From the NCBI GenBank assembly GCA_029490685.1, contig CM055957.1:69269294-69333293 (forward strand): DNA of 64,000 nucleotides, written 5' to 3'. Numbering within the stretch: the stretch's first letter is position 1; each line of letters opens with the position of its first letter. The notes under the pieces were generated by a model. The model was given only the letters and a program-made list of their open reading frames with translations. It did no database searches and was not told the DNA's origin. Below are positions 22,364 through 35,200 of this stretch, piece after piece. The position numbers and the translations under genes were made by a program. This DNA is from Schizonepeta tenuifolia (taxonomy: Eukaryota; Streptophyta; Magnoliopsida; Lamiales; Lamiaceae).

Positions 22364-24789
22364 TCAGGATGTTCCACATCGCATTTGTTCAAACAAGTCC
22401 CCAAACCACTTCGTAAACCGAGGTATCCATCTCTTATCCATCTTGTCCAAGAGCCGATCCTCAGATATTTTCAATTCCTCCCTCAACCAACGACGGTCAT
22501 TGTATCGGCGGTGGTGCTCTCCCCCACTGCTGGAAGATGATGATGCAGCTGGTCGGGATGCAGCTTTTGCAGCTTTTCGGGTACGTTTTCCCTTATCTTG
22601 GGGCTGTTTTTGAGGCTCTTCGTCTGAAATGTCTGTCTCGACATAGATAGCACCCGCTCCATGTGATCGTCTGGTCCTCGAAGCTTCATGTGTCGGGTTG
22701 GCCTCTACATCAATAATTAGTTCCGTACGGGGATGAGGAGGAAACTGCTCACCCTCCCGTAGCGCATTTTTGGGCGGCTCAAATTCAACATTGAGAGCAT
22801 TTGGATATTGAGTCGACTGCCAGTAAAAAGTCTGTTCCTCGTCTTCAGAAACGACAAGTGGTGTCAAATTGGGCACCTATACAAAAACAAAAAATAAATA
22901 AATAAATATGGAGTATTGTATAGGAACAAAGATTTAAGAGATGTAAAAAATAATTTATTACCAGTAAAGAAAAAATTGGTTCAAGATCCGTTGTAGGGGA
23001 TTTTCTAAACCTCCATTTAATGCATCTGGGAGTCAGGGTCGGGTCATCAAGTCTCTCAACTGCTGCTGCTAAATCTGGCATGACTTCTAGAGACCATACA
23101 TGAAAAGCCGACACTGCACCATAGAAGTGATATTTCTTTCTATTCTGCACATTGGTGATGTTGTGCTTCAAATTCAAGTACGAATATGCTCTCCATGGAA
23201 AATTATTGAACAAGTTCAAATCATCAACTAATTTCCAAATCCACCGCGGAACCAATTTCTTCACGTCTCTACCAAGGCACACCGTGTAAGCCACTAAAAC
23301 GTGAGCCACGCGGAGGTACAAATCAACACTTGGATCACCATTTCGATCGGTGATGGGCGCCCGCATGTTATTAAATCGATCCAGTAAGTCATTTCCAGTG
23401 ATAGGGATACCGTTACAAAACCGTCGATAAACCTCCACATTCTGTAAATCGTGGTCATCTGCCGGATTGAAGCTGGACTCGCCAAAGTTCAAACCAGTCA
23501 CCAAGGCAAATTCTTCATGTGAAAATCGGAGGTTTACGCCGTTGATATGGAACCACATCTCGTGAGGCTGAGAACCTGGATAGTTGATCTCACGTGACAG
23601 CACGTGATGCACAGCCATCGCGCATTTCTGTCCCGGGTCCCAGTAGACTAGATGCCCAAAGCACCCATTTATAAATCTATCGACCAATTCTTGACCACCG
23701 ACCTCATACAAAATTCTTCTAACATCATCCAAAACACCAATTCTGTAATACGTGCTAATGGTCGAACCACGGTTAATAGAGTCGGGCCTCTTGTATGTAA
23801 TCTGTGCACAAAATCAAAATAACAATTCATTACAAATATAATAGAAAATAATTCGAAAGATAATCCAAAAAAATACGCGTTTTTTTATTTAAAATAATCC
23901 ACAAATTACAAATCATTACAAAAAAATAGGTGAAAAAATTCATGCGACCATAACTCCATATATAGAGCAATAAAAATATACATGCCAACTACGTGAAAAT
24001 ATACGCATAATTTAAAAAATAAAGCGAATTTATAATTTTCTACACAAATGGAAACTAATTTTTTTAACCACGAAATTCTTCGACTAAAATACAAAATAAT
24101 TATATATCGTTAACATTTAATTAATTTCAACCTAGAAAAATAAAGATCCCTCTCGGACATTGTGGTCCCACAGAAAATTCTGACCGAGCGGGATCTACAA
24201 CTTCACCGAGCGGGATATTCTTATTTCGAGCGGGATTTACATATATATTTGACATGAATCTTAATTATATATAGATATAATGAAGCACAACGGATGAAAG
24301 TATATCTGTGCTATATAAACCCTAGAATAAAAATTATAATTAATTACTATTAAATCTTTAATAATAGATTATACTATATATCCTACCAATTAATTTATTG
24401 ATTTTCTAAGCACAAGATCGAAACTAATATTGTCACTTACAAAATTATTCGACTAAAAAGCAACATAGTTTAGATACCTAAATTCGAAATTAATACAAGC
24501 ATATTCGAAATTCGAAAGCTTCCCTTAATTTTACCTTAATTTTCGACTAAAAAACAACGTATACACCATAAAAGCTTCCCTTAAACACACACAAATTCAA
24601 AATTAATACCGATTCTTCTACTAAAATTCAAAGACGGTACATATTTAATTTTATTATGAAATTCTAAACAAATAATCGAAACTAAAAAGCAACATATTTT
24701 TTAAATAAAGTGCAACATATAATAACATTTATACAAGTAATTCAACAAATCTAATCAATATAAATTAAATTACTAACCTCTCCGAACAT
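22364..24789 (-). CDS. DUF1985-like MULE passenger gene, three exons, apparently intact
   Basis: Exon 1 (24778-24789) is a 12-bp microexon, MFGE, before GTTAGT. Exon 2 (22962-23801, 280 codons) follows TGTGCACAG and starts ITYKRPDSINRGS. Exon 3 (22364-22876) follows a TATAG acceptor and starts VPNLTPLVVSEDEE. All junctions keep phase 0, giving 454 residues. Exon 2 has the DUF1985 pattern: FGHLVYWDPGQKCAMAVHHV, HEMWFHINGVNLRFS, EEFALVTGLNFG, and the region ending FYGAVSAFHVWSLEVMP. Exon 3 is basic and Ser-rich with no Ulp1 protease domain, which many relatives have. A proline-rich stretch in another frame below 22364 suggests an older, longer C-terminus. Function is unknown; its position in a MULE suggests a transposon passenger. 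Confidence 0.75.
23802..24777 (-). other. First intron of the DUF1985-like gene, with three copies of the private motif
   Basis: A 976-bp AT-rich intron. At 24146-24240 it holds AGATCCCTCTCGG, CCGAGCGGGATCTAC, CCGAGCGGGATATTC and CGAGCGGGATTTAC, variants of the palindrome that flanks the MULE. Confidence 0.65.
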
Positions 24790-24814
24790 GTTGTACAATC
24801 GAAGGAATGAAATC

Positions 24815-25005
24815 CGGCTCCAATAATGTGGTGAATTTTTTTTTTTCCGGTGAAGTGGCTGCCGGCGGGATCTTATGGTGTGGAATGTGGTGATTTTTTT
24901 TTTTGGGTAAAGTGACTGCTGGCGGGATCTTATGGTGTGGAATGTGTTGAATTTTTTTTTCGGGGTGAATTGGGTGCCGGCGGAATCTTATGGTGTGGAG
25001 TGGGA
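24815..25005 (-). repeat. Three-copy repeat (about 58 bp) in the 5' leader of the DUF1985-like gene
   Basis: Three diverged copies each contain CGGCGG(G/A)ATCTTATGGTG and a T-rich run. They lie between the TATA box and the start codon and so are probably transcribed as leader. Confidence 0.75.
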
Positions 25006-25037
25006 TGATGGGGATGATGGAGTATTCATCGAGTGGG

Positions 25038-25047
25038 ATTATATATA
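25038..25047 (-). promoter_or_regulatory. TATA box of the DUF1985-like gene
   Basis: TATATATAAT on the minus strand, about 250 bases upstream of the ATG at 24789, preceded by a GC-rich block (CCCGCCCCC). A start of transcription near 25010 would place the three-copy repeat in the leader. Confidence 0.5.
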
Positions 25048-25325
25048 GGGGGCGGGTTCTAGGGTTTTTTTTTTTTTTTTGCATTGGGCACCTACCGATG
25101 GGTATTCAATTAATTCTTGACTCAATTTTCCCTTTTTATTCCACAATCATATTGAGTCAAGAATAAAAGGACAAAAATTGAGTAATACAATAATATAGGA
25201 CAAAAAATTGAGTCAAACAATATATATCAACCACTGGATGTCATGCACTGTCTAGTCCTCTTCCAACACGCTGAAATCATAAATTTTTTGAATATAAATG
25301 GCTTAATATATATAAGATTAATTTC

Positions 25326-26360
25326 ACAAAAAAATCGTAACTTAATATATATAAGATTAATTTCATAAAAAAAAATATATCGTTGTGTGCAAAATTGAAA
25401 TCCCACTCGTGTAGTTAAAGATCCCGCTCGGATTTCTCGATTTATTTTGAGATCCCGCTCGAGTGGGATCTATATAACTCGAGCGGGATCTTTAGTTATT
25501 AAATTTATATAAATTTTGAAAGTTGGAAAATATATTATTTACTACTATTATTATAAATTTAATCACATTTAAAAAATGCATGGGTTATTTGATTAAAAAA
25601 AATCGTAACTTAATATATATAAGATTAATTTCATAAAAAAATATATCGTGGTGTGCAAAATTGAAATCTCACTCGTGTAGTTGGAGATCCCGCTCGGATT
25701 TCTCGACTTATTTTGAGATCCAGCTCGAGTGGGATCTATATAACTCGAGCGGGATCTTGAGTTATTCAATTTATATAAATTTTGGAAGTTGGAAAATGTA
25801 TTATTTACTACTATTATTATAAATTTAATCACATTTAAAAAATGCATGGGTTATTTGATTAAAAAAAAATCATAACTTAATATATGTAAGAGTAATTTCA
25901 TAAAAAAATATATCGTGGTGTGCAAAATTGAAATTCCACTCGTGTAGTTGCAGATCCCGCTCGGATTTCTCGACTTATTTTGAGATCCCGCTCGAGGGGG
26001 ATCTATATAACTTGAGCGAGATCTATTGCACTTCAAGTTATATAATTTTGGGGAGTTGAAAAATGTATTATTTACTACTATTATATTAAATTTAATCACA
26101 TTTAAAAAATGCATGGGTTATTTGATTAAAAAAATCATAAATTAATATATATATAAGATTAATTTCATACAAAAATATATTGTTGTGTGCAAAATTGAAA
26201 TTCCACTCGTGTAGTTAAATATCTCGCTCGCACTTGTCGAATTAATTTGAGATCCCGCTCGAGTGGGATCTATATAACTCGAGCGGGATCTTTAGTTATT
26301 CAATTCATATAATTTTTGAGAGTTTGGAAATGTATTATTTACTACTAATATATTAAAATT
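25326..26360. repeat. Four-copy tandem array (about 266 bp unit) with the CTCGAG palindrome
   Basis: Copies start near 25326, 25595, 25860 and 26126, each with AATC.TAACTTAATATAT or a close variant. Each contains the palindromic block GATCCCGCTCGAGTGGGATC (or variants), a second CTCGAGCGGGATCT and, in most copies, AAAAAATGCATGGGTTATTT near its end. The open frames at 25593-25847 and 25851-26114 are by-products of the repeat, not genes. Confidence 0.9.
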
Positions 26361-28825
26361 AATCACATTTTTTTGGAGTTGGAAAATGTATTTGTTTCTA
26401 ATGTAATTATTACATTAACTAAAAAATGAAACAAAAAATACTAATAATAAAAATTATATTTAATTATCAACAATATGTAGGGTGAGATTTTAGGGTTTCT
26501 GTTTCTTATTGGTGGATTTTAGGGTTTCTTCTCTCACCTACCTCATCTATCCTAATTAATTCATAAAGTAGTCAACAGAATCTATGTTTTTCCAATTTTC
26601 CATGCGCCACTACTAGAAAATTGGCTTGTCAAGACACTTAAAACTGTCATAAAAAATTACTTGATACTACAATACACCTATCATGGCATTTACCGAAAGT
26701 GTCATTTATTCCGATGTAACGATTATGTGTAACAATAAACTAACTATTGCCGCATTTCTGGCAAATGTAACGATAGCACTTGTGTAGTGAGAAATAATCT
26801 GTCATAACACTCGCAAGCGTCATAATACACATTTTATTATGGCATTAAAATCTGTAACGAAATGTGACATTAGACTACATGAAATATACTAATATAAAAA
26901 TACGTACTAATAAATATATTATTTTATTTCTTTTGCACTTTTTCTTTTTAATATCAAAATATTTATAATAATTGTTTTTTCTAACATCTTCCATCGTATT
27001 TTTACATTATTTCTTTTTATATTTATTTGGCTGTAAATTTTGTATTTTTCTGGGACAGTATTTATATCATACTAATAGGAAATAAATATAAAAGTGGGAG
27101 AACTTGGAACTAGAGTTATAAACTATTTTATTTGAGAAAATATAATATTCCATACATAAACTCGTTGTACAAGATATCTCAAATGTCTAGCTTCACTGCA
27201 ATCCAATCCTAAGTTCATAACAAGACCTAATAAATCTAGTCTATATGAATATCCAACATTCTTATTTTTCTCTTTGCACTCTGTAGCTTGCAATCCATTT
27301 AGAAAGAATTGACAACTGATAGACATAGTGACTCAAAACTTGTCCTTCTCTTTGCAAGACTTCATTTCTTCAGATTGCCAACAAGCATACTGCACCATAA
27401 AGATATAATCTAGAATCATTTTCATGTCATGTACTAACTCAAACAACATCAAGAGAAACCAAACAATTAACATGATTTTTGCTCTGTAATACATACCATC
27501 TCTTGTGCAGATTTTTGAGGACTGCCTTAAATCATAAAACATAACTTGTTACATGATAATGCATCGTACCTCAAAAAAGCAAGCACACAAAGCACAAATG
27601 GATTAACACTGGCTACTTTACTCACTTGTGTGGTGTTTTATGCGATTAGTATATTCTCGGGCTCTCCATAAGTCGCACAAGTGTATAAGTAGATCAATGT
27701 TTTTACACCATGAGCTGCCATTGCTTTCACATAACTAACAAGGTATTTGATGCGATATTATGATAATACCTACACATGGACAATATTTAGTCTTAAGAAA
27801 ACTTATGAAATAAGCAAACAACATAGGGGGTGATACTAAGACAATTAGAGAGTAGAATTAAGTGATACCAAAGCAGAACCTAAACAGGTATATAATGCTT
27901 TCTTCTTTCACAAGAGGGTGCATGTCAACAATAGGCTTAGGGTACAGGTTACCTGGAAAAGTTGACAACTTTTTGCAGACTTTTCAATTCCACCCTTAGA
28001 GAAGTATCTACATGGTTAACCAACAACAAAAAAAAAAGTTAATAAGCCTTCCAGGAGTTGGCGCACAATATCCTATTTTTAACAAGACCATAATGATGTA
28101 AACTATCCTGGGGCATAAAATTATTAGGAATATATAATCAACACGTTATGCACTAACAAATTTTGTACTTAAAAAACTACTTATTTACTTACAGATACCA
28201 GATCCTTCATGCCTCAGTGAAAAAAAAGGAAGCATGTGAAGTAAATGGTTGTGATCTAACCTCGGTATTGGCTCATGTGCAGGCAATGCACCATCAGTTA
28301 CAAACCCCATCATTTCTGTGATTCAGTATTAAAAAATCGATCAATTTAGCTGTAAAAGAACAATACAAAGAGATTGTTAAATAATATCTGATGTTTTGAT
28401 CTAAATTAATTTACTTAGTAATCCTTGCTTTTTAGCCACACAACAAGGTGGATTAGCTCCTCCAATTCATAATCGATTGCACTAGAGCTCTTCTATTCTG
28501 ACTGATCCCACACATTTATCCTACACCTTCCATTTTAATAAACTAAAAGATCGAGCTTTGAAGCCAAGTTCAATCCGAGAAGTAACATGTAAACACATTT
28601 CATCAAACAATTACTTCGCACATTGGTGCATTCAATCGGAACAACAACGTTAAAATCTTTAAAATTCAAAGAAGATCATCCTGGCTATTGAATGCATCAC
28701 TCCATTATTGATGCCAATAAATGTCAAATAGAAATACCCGTCAAAATACAATCTCATATGAAAATTAGAGGACAATCGATATTAATTCCTTGGGCCAATC
28801 ACAAATTACTTCAAAATAGCGAGCA

Positions 28826-28843
28826 CCCCCCCCCCCCCCCCCC
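28826..28843. repeat. C18 homopolymer
   Basis: Eighteen consecutive C on the plus strand inside the 3.9 kb CACTA-like element. It could be a read or assembly length error as easily as biology. Confidence 0.9.
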
Positions 28844-29589
28844 AAATGCAAATTAAGCAAAAACACTAAAATAAGAACCACAAAAGGATCCATTCTTACC
28901 AAATCGAACACCTCGAAGCTTAATCTAAAATTCTATCAAAAGTAACAACTAAATCCACGCAAATTTGTGATGTATCATCTATGTGAATCCACTATCAAGT
29001 AAGAATTTGACCGCACTGTATATACCAAAAACGAGAAGGCCTCTATGACAATGCAATAAGAATCAATCATATGCAAAAAAAATAAGGATATTTCAGTTAA
29101 TCGTCGCCACATTCTTGCATCGACAAAATTTCGCACAATTTGTTACAAAAATAAAATTCAAACCTTCGCATTGAGGTACAGATCAAAGATTGTGTCGGTG
29201 TGGATTTGAAGACAATTGCGCGTTGGCTGTTGGTGTGTCGGAGAAATCATTGCAGCAATGCCAGCGGCGACGGTAAAACGAGGGCACCATTTGAGTTTTA
29301 GTTGAGAGAGGATTTGTGCCTTTGTTTATCGGTAGAGGAGTGGGCAGTTTCTCCACAAGTTGATTTCTTTTTTTTTTTTTTACATGAGCAGTAGAAAATT
29401 ATATTAGAGGGATATTGGCGCTCATATTTTTCCTGTTTGCCGCTAATTTTATGAACAAGTAATTGATATATTTTCTTTTCTTTTATATATGTATATAATT
29501 TTTTTTGAAAAAATTCTTTTCTTTTATATTAATATATATCCTTTTATTATGCCCTTAGAATTAACTAATGAAATATTAGTATTTAAATA

Positions 29590-29793
29590 CTCCCTCTGTC
29601 CCGCTCATTTTGTCTCCCTTTCCTTAAATGGACGTCTCACTCATTTTGTCTAAATCCAAATATAGACATAATGAGTGGTTGTAAGAGTTTCTCTCTCGTC
29701 CCCTTCCAATCTCATCCACTAGTTTATTAAACAAACAACTTTCCTTAATCTCCGTGCCCAATAGTAAGGGGACAAAATGAGCGGGACGGAGGA
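29590..29793. mobile_element. Stowaway-like MITE nested in the CACTA-like element
   Basis: Left CTCCCTCTGTCCCGCTCATT, inverted right TCCTCCGTCCCGCTCATT, flanked by TA at 29588-29589 and 29794-29795. 204 bp. The inner ATTTTGTC...GACAAAAT inverted repeat extends the termini to about 30 bp. Confidence 0.88.
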
Positions 29794-30683
29794 TATTTTA
29801 AGATTCTAGTACTTTATTTGAACTAAGATTCCTTGAAACTTGAACTTAATTTTAGTTATGGTATTAAACTAGTAGTATTTAAATAAGTAGCTCTAAATTT
29901 GTTCGAAAATAGTTTAATAAATAAAATTGCTCGAAAACAGTTTTTTGACAATAACATTTTGTTAATAAGCGAAAATTGATGTTTAGGTTATGTTTATATA
30001 ATACTACATGACTACAAAAGATCAAATGATTTTGGGGCTATTTGATATTTGTATTCGAATTTTACAATTCGTTTTCGCATACAAATACTATGTTGATTCG
30101 ATAAGTATTCATATGCAAATACAAATTATTATACTATTAATTAATTATAATTTTCTTCAGGAGCGTAGCTATTTTACTTTTATCTTTTTATAGTTTATTT
30201 TTTATTTGAGAAAATAATTTTATATTCTATTCTATTTGAGAAGATCTTTTTGTACTAGTATTTTGTTAGGTGGCGATGTGGCATACATACCGACGTGGCA
30301 TATATTCATAAAAAGTGTCAGTACATGCCCTGTTTCATGGCATTTCTTCTAGACTGTAGTATCAGGTTCCTCACAAATGTAATAATAGGTTAGTGTATCA
30401 ATTGAACGTGTATGGTGACATTCGAATTAAAGTGTCACAAACTAAGTGTAATGATAGGCCATATTTCTAGTAGTGGCAACTGTCACTTCCCCATTTTTTT
30501 TGCTGAAGAAAGCAATCGAAGTGATGTTTTTTTGACAGCTTCCAATTATTCTAAGGGTATATATGTAAACTTGGACATAACTAATTTGATTTCTGGTAGG
30601 AGTACATAACAAATTTTACTTTACAGTAAATGTACATAACAAATTTTTACTCTTTAATAAAAGTTAAGAGTTGTTGAGTGAAG

Positions 30684-30686
<3 letters not shown>

Positions 30687-30727
<41 letters not shown>
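30687..30727. repeat. (AT)n microsatellite
   Basis: About 20 AT units. The surrounding 30476-31640 is AT-rich with no other recognised feature. Confidence 0.9.
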
Positions 30728-30728
<1 letters not shown>

Positions 30729-32269
30729 TGTAATTATTAAATTAGTGGAAAAAATGACTCATATTTGTGAGTGAATACAGAAACACAGAAAAAAATATTG
30801 GTAGAGTCTGTCCTAAAATGAAATAAGTCATACTATTGAAGGATGACTGAGAAAATAAATATAGCTTTACCATCAGGAATGGAGAGAGTATTGTTTATTC
30901 TTGTATATATTTTTATCTCATTTTCCTCCAAAGTTTTCATATGTTTTCTTATATGGGAAGGAATTGAAGCATGTTTTTTCTAATGCATGATATATAATAT
31001 ATTCACATCAAATTTTGTAAGGCAAACGTGCATATTTGATTGATGATGTCTACGCTTTTATTCCGTTTAATCGTTCGATCAAAAACAATTTACATTTTGT
31101 ATTATTAAATTAGTTCCTTTTTTTTTTCGGCTTATTAATTGTCTTTGTACGAGTCGAGTTGTTCGACAAGCTCAATCTCAACTCTGTTAGTATGAATAAA
31201 TAAAAAATAAATAAAAAGACCACAATACTAACATTAAAGATATATACACAAATAATCATTCTAGTGAGAGTACCACTTTAAAATCCTGAACTCAATGGTA
31301 TTGTTAGAACCCAAGCTCAACTTGAACAATTTTTAATCAATTTCGAGTTTTTCCTCGAGTGGATCCTGTGCAGCTTCCTATTTCGCTCGACTCACTTATA
31401 ATCTTTGTGCTTCTACAATTTACACTAAGATTAAGTTAATTAGTTTTTGTGTAAAAATATGATTATAAAATTACGATGGCCTGATTTTAATAAATGTAAT
31501 GAAATATACTAATGGTTTGATTATAAATAGACTATATTGTGTTATATCGGATTTAATGCTTTCAAATAAGTGTGTAACGATTAAATAATTTAAATTGAAT
31601 TAACTAGTAGAAAGACTTCTTTAGAGTTAAGTAGTATAATTTTGTACTCCAACTTAATTTACAATAAAAGAGGTCATATTTCAAGCTTTTGGACAAAACT
31701 ATCCTTACTACGTGTTGGTATTTATTTTCCATCTTTTTCATTTTTTACCCCATTTCAAATCATTTCAAAACCCTTTTTTTCTCTCTCTACCTCTTCTTCT
31801 ATGTCATCTCTCTTCTTCTCCGCCAACCGCCGCCGCTCCACCAACCACAAACCGCCACTTTTCTTCTTCCATTATCTTCCCTTCCACCGTCGTCACCCTT
31901 ATTGTTCCGTTTCTTTCTCTCTCTATCTCGCGCGAAACTGCCACCAACTTGTACAAACCGCCGCCATCAACTACTTCGAAAACACCGCCGCCACCACCGC
32001 CGACCACCAGAAAAAAAATGGCAGACGAAGCGGTCCTTCAAAACGCCGGAAAACGACCGGCAAAAGCAAGAGAAAAACCGCCGCCGCCGATGAAACAAAA
32101 AATGAAGAAAAAAACATCGAAATTCAATAAGAGGATCTTGACGACAATTCTTTTGGAGAAATGCTGGTAATTTCTTCTTCATTTACATGAAATTTATGTA
32201 GATCTGGAAAAAAATATGGATTTTGGTGAAAATTTTGAATTTTTGAATTTCGTGGGCTTAGTATGATTT

Positions 32270-35200
32270 GTTATGGTTAAATCGTACATAAAACATCATT
32301 TGGTATTGTATTGTGGTTGATCTGAAAATTTGATGCTTGTTATCTGGGGAATTTGATACGATTTCTTGTAAATTCATCGTTATGGATACGATATTCATCA
32401 ATATTGTTACGATGCATGTGGGTATGTTGTTACGATATTCCCAATATCGAACTTGCTATGTTACGATATTATTAATCTCGTACATGAGGGTGACTAGTTC
32501 ATGGCACAAAAGAAGAATGCATGTTGTAATTTGTTACGAGATTTGTAAAATCGTACGTGAGGGTGATTGCATGTAGGTATGTTGTTACGATATTCCCAAT
32601 ATCGCACTTGCTATGTTACGATTTTATTAATCTCGTACATGAATACAGATTTAATACCTTTGTTTCTCAATGTTTTCAAGGTTGCGTGGACACCTGTTCG
32701 ACCGGCATTGACTACGTAATTGAGATATGTTTGAGATTTGAGGATAGAATGTGTGCAAAGTAGTACTTCTGTAGATACGATATTGTTAATCTCGTACGTG
32801 AGGGTGAACAATTGATGCCACCATATACAAATTATCTGTGAATACATGTGTGTAATTAGGGTGATTGGATGTGTGTATGTTGTTACGATATTTGCAATAT
32901 CATACTTGGTCTGTTACGATGTTGTTAATCTCGTATGTGAGGGTGACCAATTTATAGCACAAAATTCGAATTGTTTGTGGTTTTGTGAAATCATATATGT
33001 AGTTTGTTACGAGATTTGTAAAATCGTACGTGAGCGTGATTGTAAGTGTGTATGTTGTTACGATATTACCAATATCGTACTTGGTATGTTACGATGTTGT
33101 CGTACTTGGTCCGTTACAATGTTGTTATCTCGTACGTGAGCGTGAGAAATTGATGCCACGACAATACGTATTGTTTGTATTTTTGTGATTGCATGTGTGT
33201 ATGTTGTTACAATATTCCTAAAATCGTACTTGGTCTGTTACGATTTTGCTTAACTCGTACATGAATACATATTTGTCACCTTTGTATCTAATTATTTTCA
33301 AGGTTGTGTGGACACTTATCCGACCAGCGTTGACTAAACCACCCCACCATAGAGTCCAATACTATGGCTACGAGGGTATAATTGGAGAGATCCACAAAGT
33401 GCTCGACTTTTTCGGGCCCAAAGCAAAGGCTGCAGTGAAGAAATGAGCTCTAGACTATAGTACAATTTGTGTCAAGGGTTTTCAAGTGATATAGTACAAT
33501 TTGTGTTTTGCTTATTACTAGGTGTACGCTATTACGATTTTCATAGTATCGTACATGTCTATACGACATTATTAAACTCGTACATGACACTGAACAATAA
33601 ATTAAGATAGTCTATCCGAATAGCAACAATTAAAGAACAATGCCTCATCTGCATGAAATATGATACGGTCAGATTTTGAACAAATTTAAGGATGTTTCGA
33701 TTTATAATATATCGTACCAACACAGGCTATACGATATATCAAAATCATACAATTTATCGTAATGATTATGTAACAATAAATGAAAATCGTAGCAGTGTGT
33801 GTCCATATTTCGATCGTCAAATACGATATTATGTATGTCTTACAATATATAATACGATATATCCAATCATACACTCGTATTAGAGATATGTTTGTACAAT
33901 CTACAACACCTTATTTGTATGTATGATTGCTACGACTTTGCATCAAATCGTAGCAACTTTGTTACATTTTTGTATGATATCATGTTATCTCGTATTGAGA
34001 GCAGTGATAATTATAGCCACATTTCTAGAAGTTTAAAATCATGTGTTTGAAAACATGTCATATACTTCTTTGCGCTATGTTATGACTAAGTGCTTGGTTT
34101 CTCCCCCAACTAAGCAGCATGATATAATTGAAATTTGTTTGAGATTTGAGGATAGCATGTGTGAAAATTATACTTTTCTAGATACGATGTTGTTAATCTC
34201 GTACATGAGGGTGACCAATTTATGCTACGACAATACTAATTATTTTTAATTTATGTGTAAAGCATAATACGTAACCTTGAAAACAATATACAAAGAAAGG
34301 TGTTAAATCTGCAATCATGTACGAGTTAAAGCAAAATCGTAACAATTCAAGTACGATTTTAGAAATATCGTAACAACATGCACACATACAATTTGTAATC
34401 TCGTGTACGAGATTATAAATGTCGTATCAACCTATGTACATGCATTCACAAAAACTATGTATTTATAGCCACATTTCTACAAATTTAATATATATCGTAG
34501 CACGGAGTTATTATTTCGTAGCACAGGGTGCTCCAAATATTGCTACGACTTGATAATATTCGTAACAATAATAGTGCCACCTTGTTAAATAATAAATCGT
34601 AAAACACATAATCACTTATGAAATAATTGTAGCCACGCTACAGCTACGAAATTCCTATATATCGTAACATGCGATGCAAAAACGTGTTAATCTCGTAAAA
34701 ACAAATGGTGCCGTCATGTTACGATAAATATATATCGTATCATACATAATCAATTATGAAATAATTGTAGCCACGCAAAAATGTGCGATGCAAATATATA
34801 TCGTAACATGCGATGCAAAAACATGTTGGATTTGTTACGATTGCATGTATAATTGAGATTTGTTTGAGATTTGAGGATACCATGTGTGAAAAATAGTACT
34901 TCTGTAGATACGATACTGTTAATCTTATACGTGGGGGTGAACAATTGATGCTACGAAATACGAATTGTTTGTAGTTTGTTATGAGATTTGTTACGAGATT
35001 AGGGTTCAAGCTTTAGGGTTGGCACGAAATAAGAATGCACGTGTGTAGTTTGTTACGAGATTTGTAAAATCGTACGTGAGGGTGATTGCATGTGAGTATG
35101 TTGTTACGATATTCCCAAACATACATGAATTGGTCATTCTCGAGTACGAGTTAAACAAATTCGTAGCCACAGAAGTACGATATTTCGAATATCGTAACAT

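Larger units (their letters stand above)
19225..26360. mobile_element. MULE (Mutator-like) element with DUF1985-type passenger gene; ends not fixed
   Basis: A truncated MuDR-type transposase on the plus strand (20421-22150) faces a DUF1985-like gene on the minus strand (22364-24789). Both sides and the 5' introns of both genes carry the same private palindrome, AGATCCCGCTCGAG and variants: about 19440-19510, 19710-19735, 20278-20360, 24146-24240 and 25400-26290. Plant MULEs that carry DUF1985/Ulp1-type genes are known. The left flank has a two-copy tandem repeat and the right flank a four-copy one. I could not identify terminal inverted repeats or the 9-bp target duplication, so the limits are the extent of the motif arrays. 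Confidence 0.6.
26608..30475. mobile_element. CACTA-like element, 3.9 kb, no recognised transposase
   Basis: Left end CACTACTAGAAAATTGGC; inverted right end CACTACTAGAAATATGGCC, the standard CACTA terminal pattern. The flanking triplets (CGC and GCA) do not match, so the target duplication has mutated or an end is recombinant. Short GTCATAA, TGTCA and TAACGAT words recur near both ends. No TNPD-type transposase, and nothing recognised in the small minus-strand frames at 27123-27326 and 27333-27542. A Stowaway MITE is nested inside (29590-29793). 27.3-29.3 kb reads like spliced noncoding or captured sequence that I cannot identify. Confidence 0.7.

Noticed and set aside
25326..26360. Regular repeats reminiscent of a CRISPR array
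   Set aside because: 266-bp units in plant nuclear DNA with whole-unit homology; this is a tandem array, not repeat-spacer structure.
31642..32170. Overlapping Ser/Pro/Lys-rich frames at the left end of the TACGAT element
   Set aside because: All three frames are open because the DNA is CT- and CCG-rich; the inverted copy at 35.6-35.9 kb does not conserve a protein.
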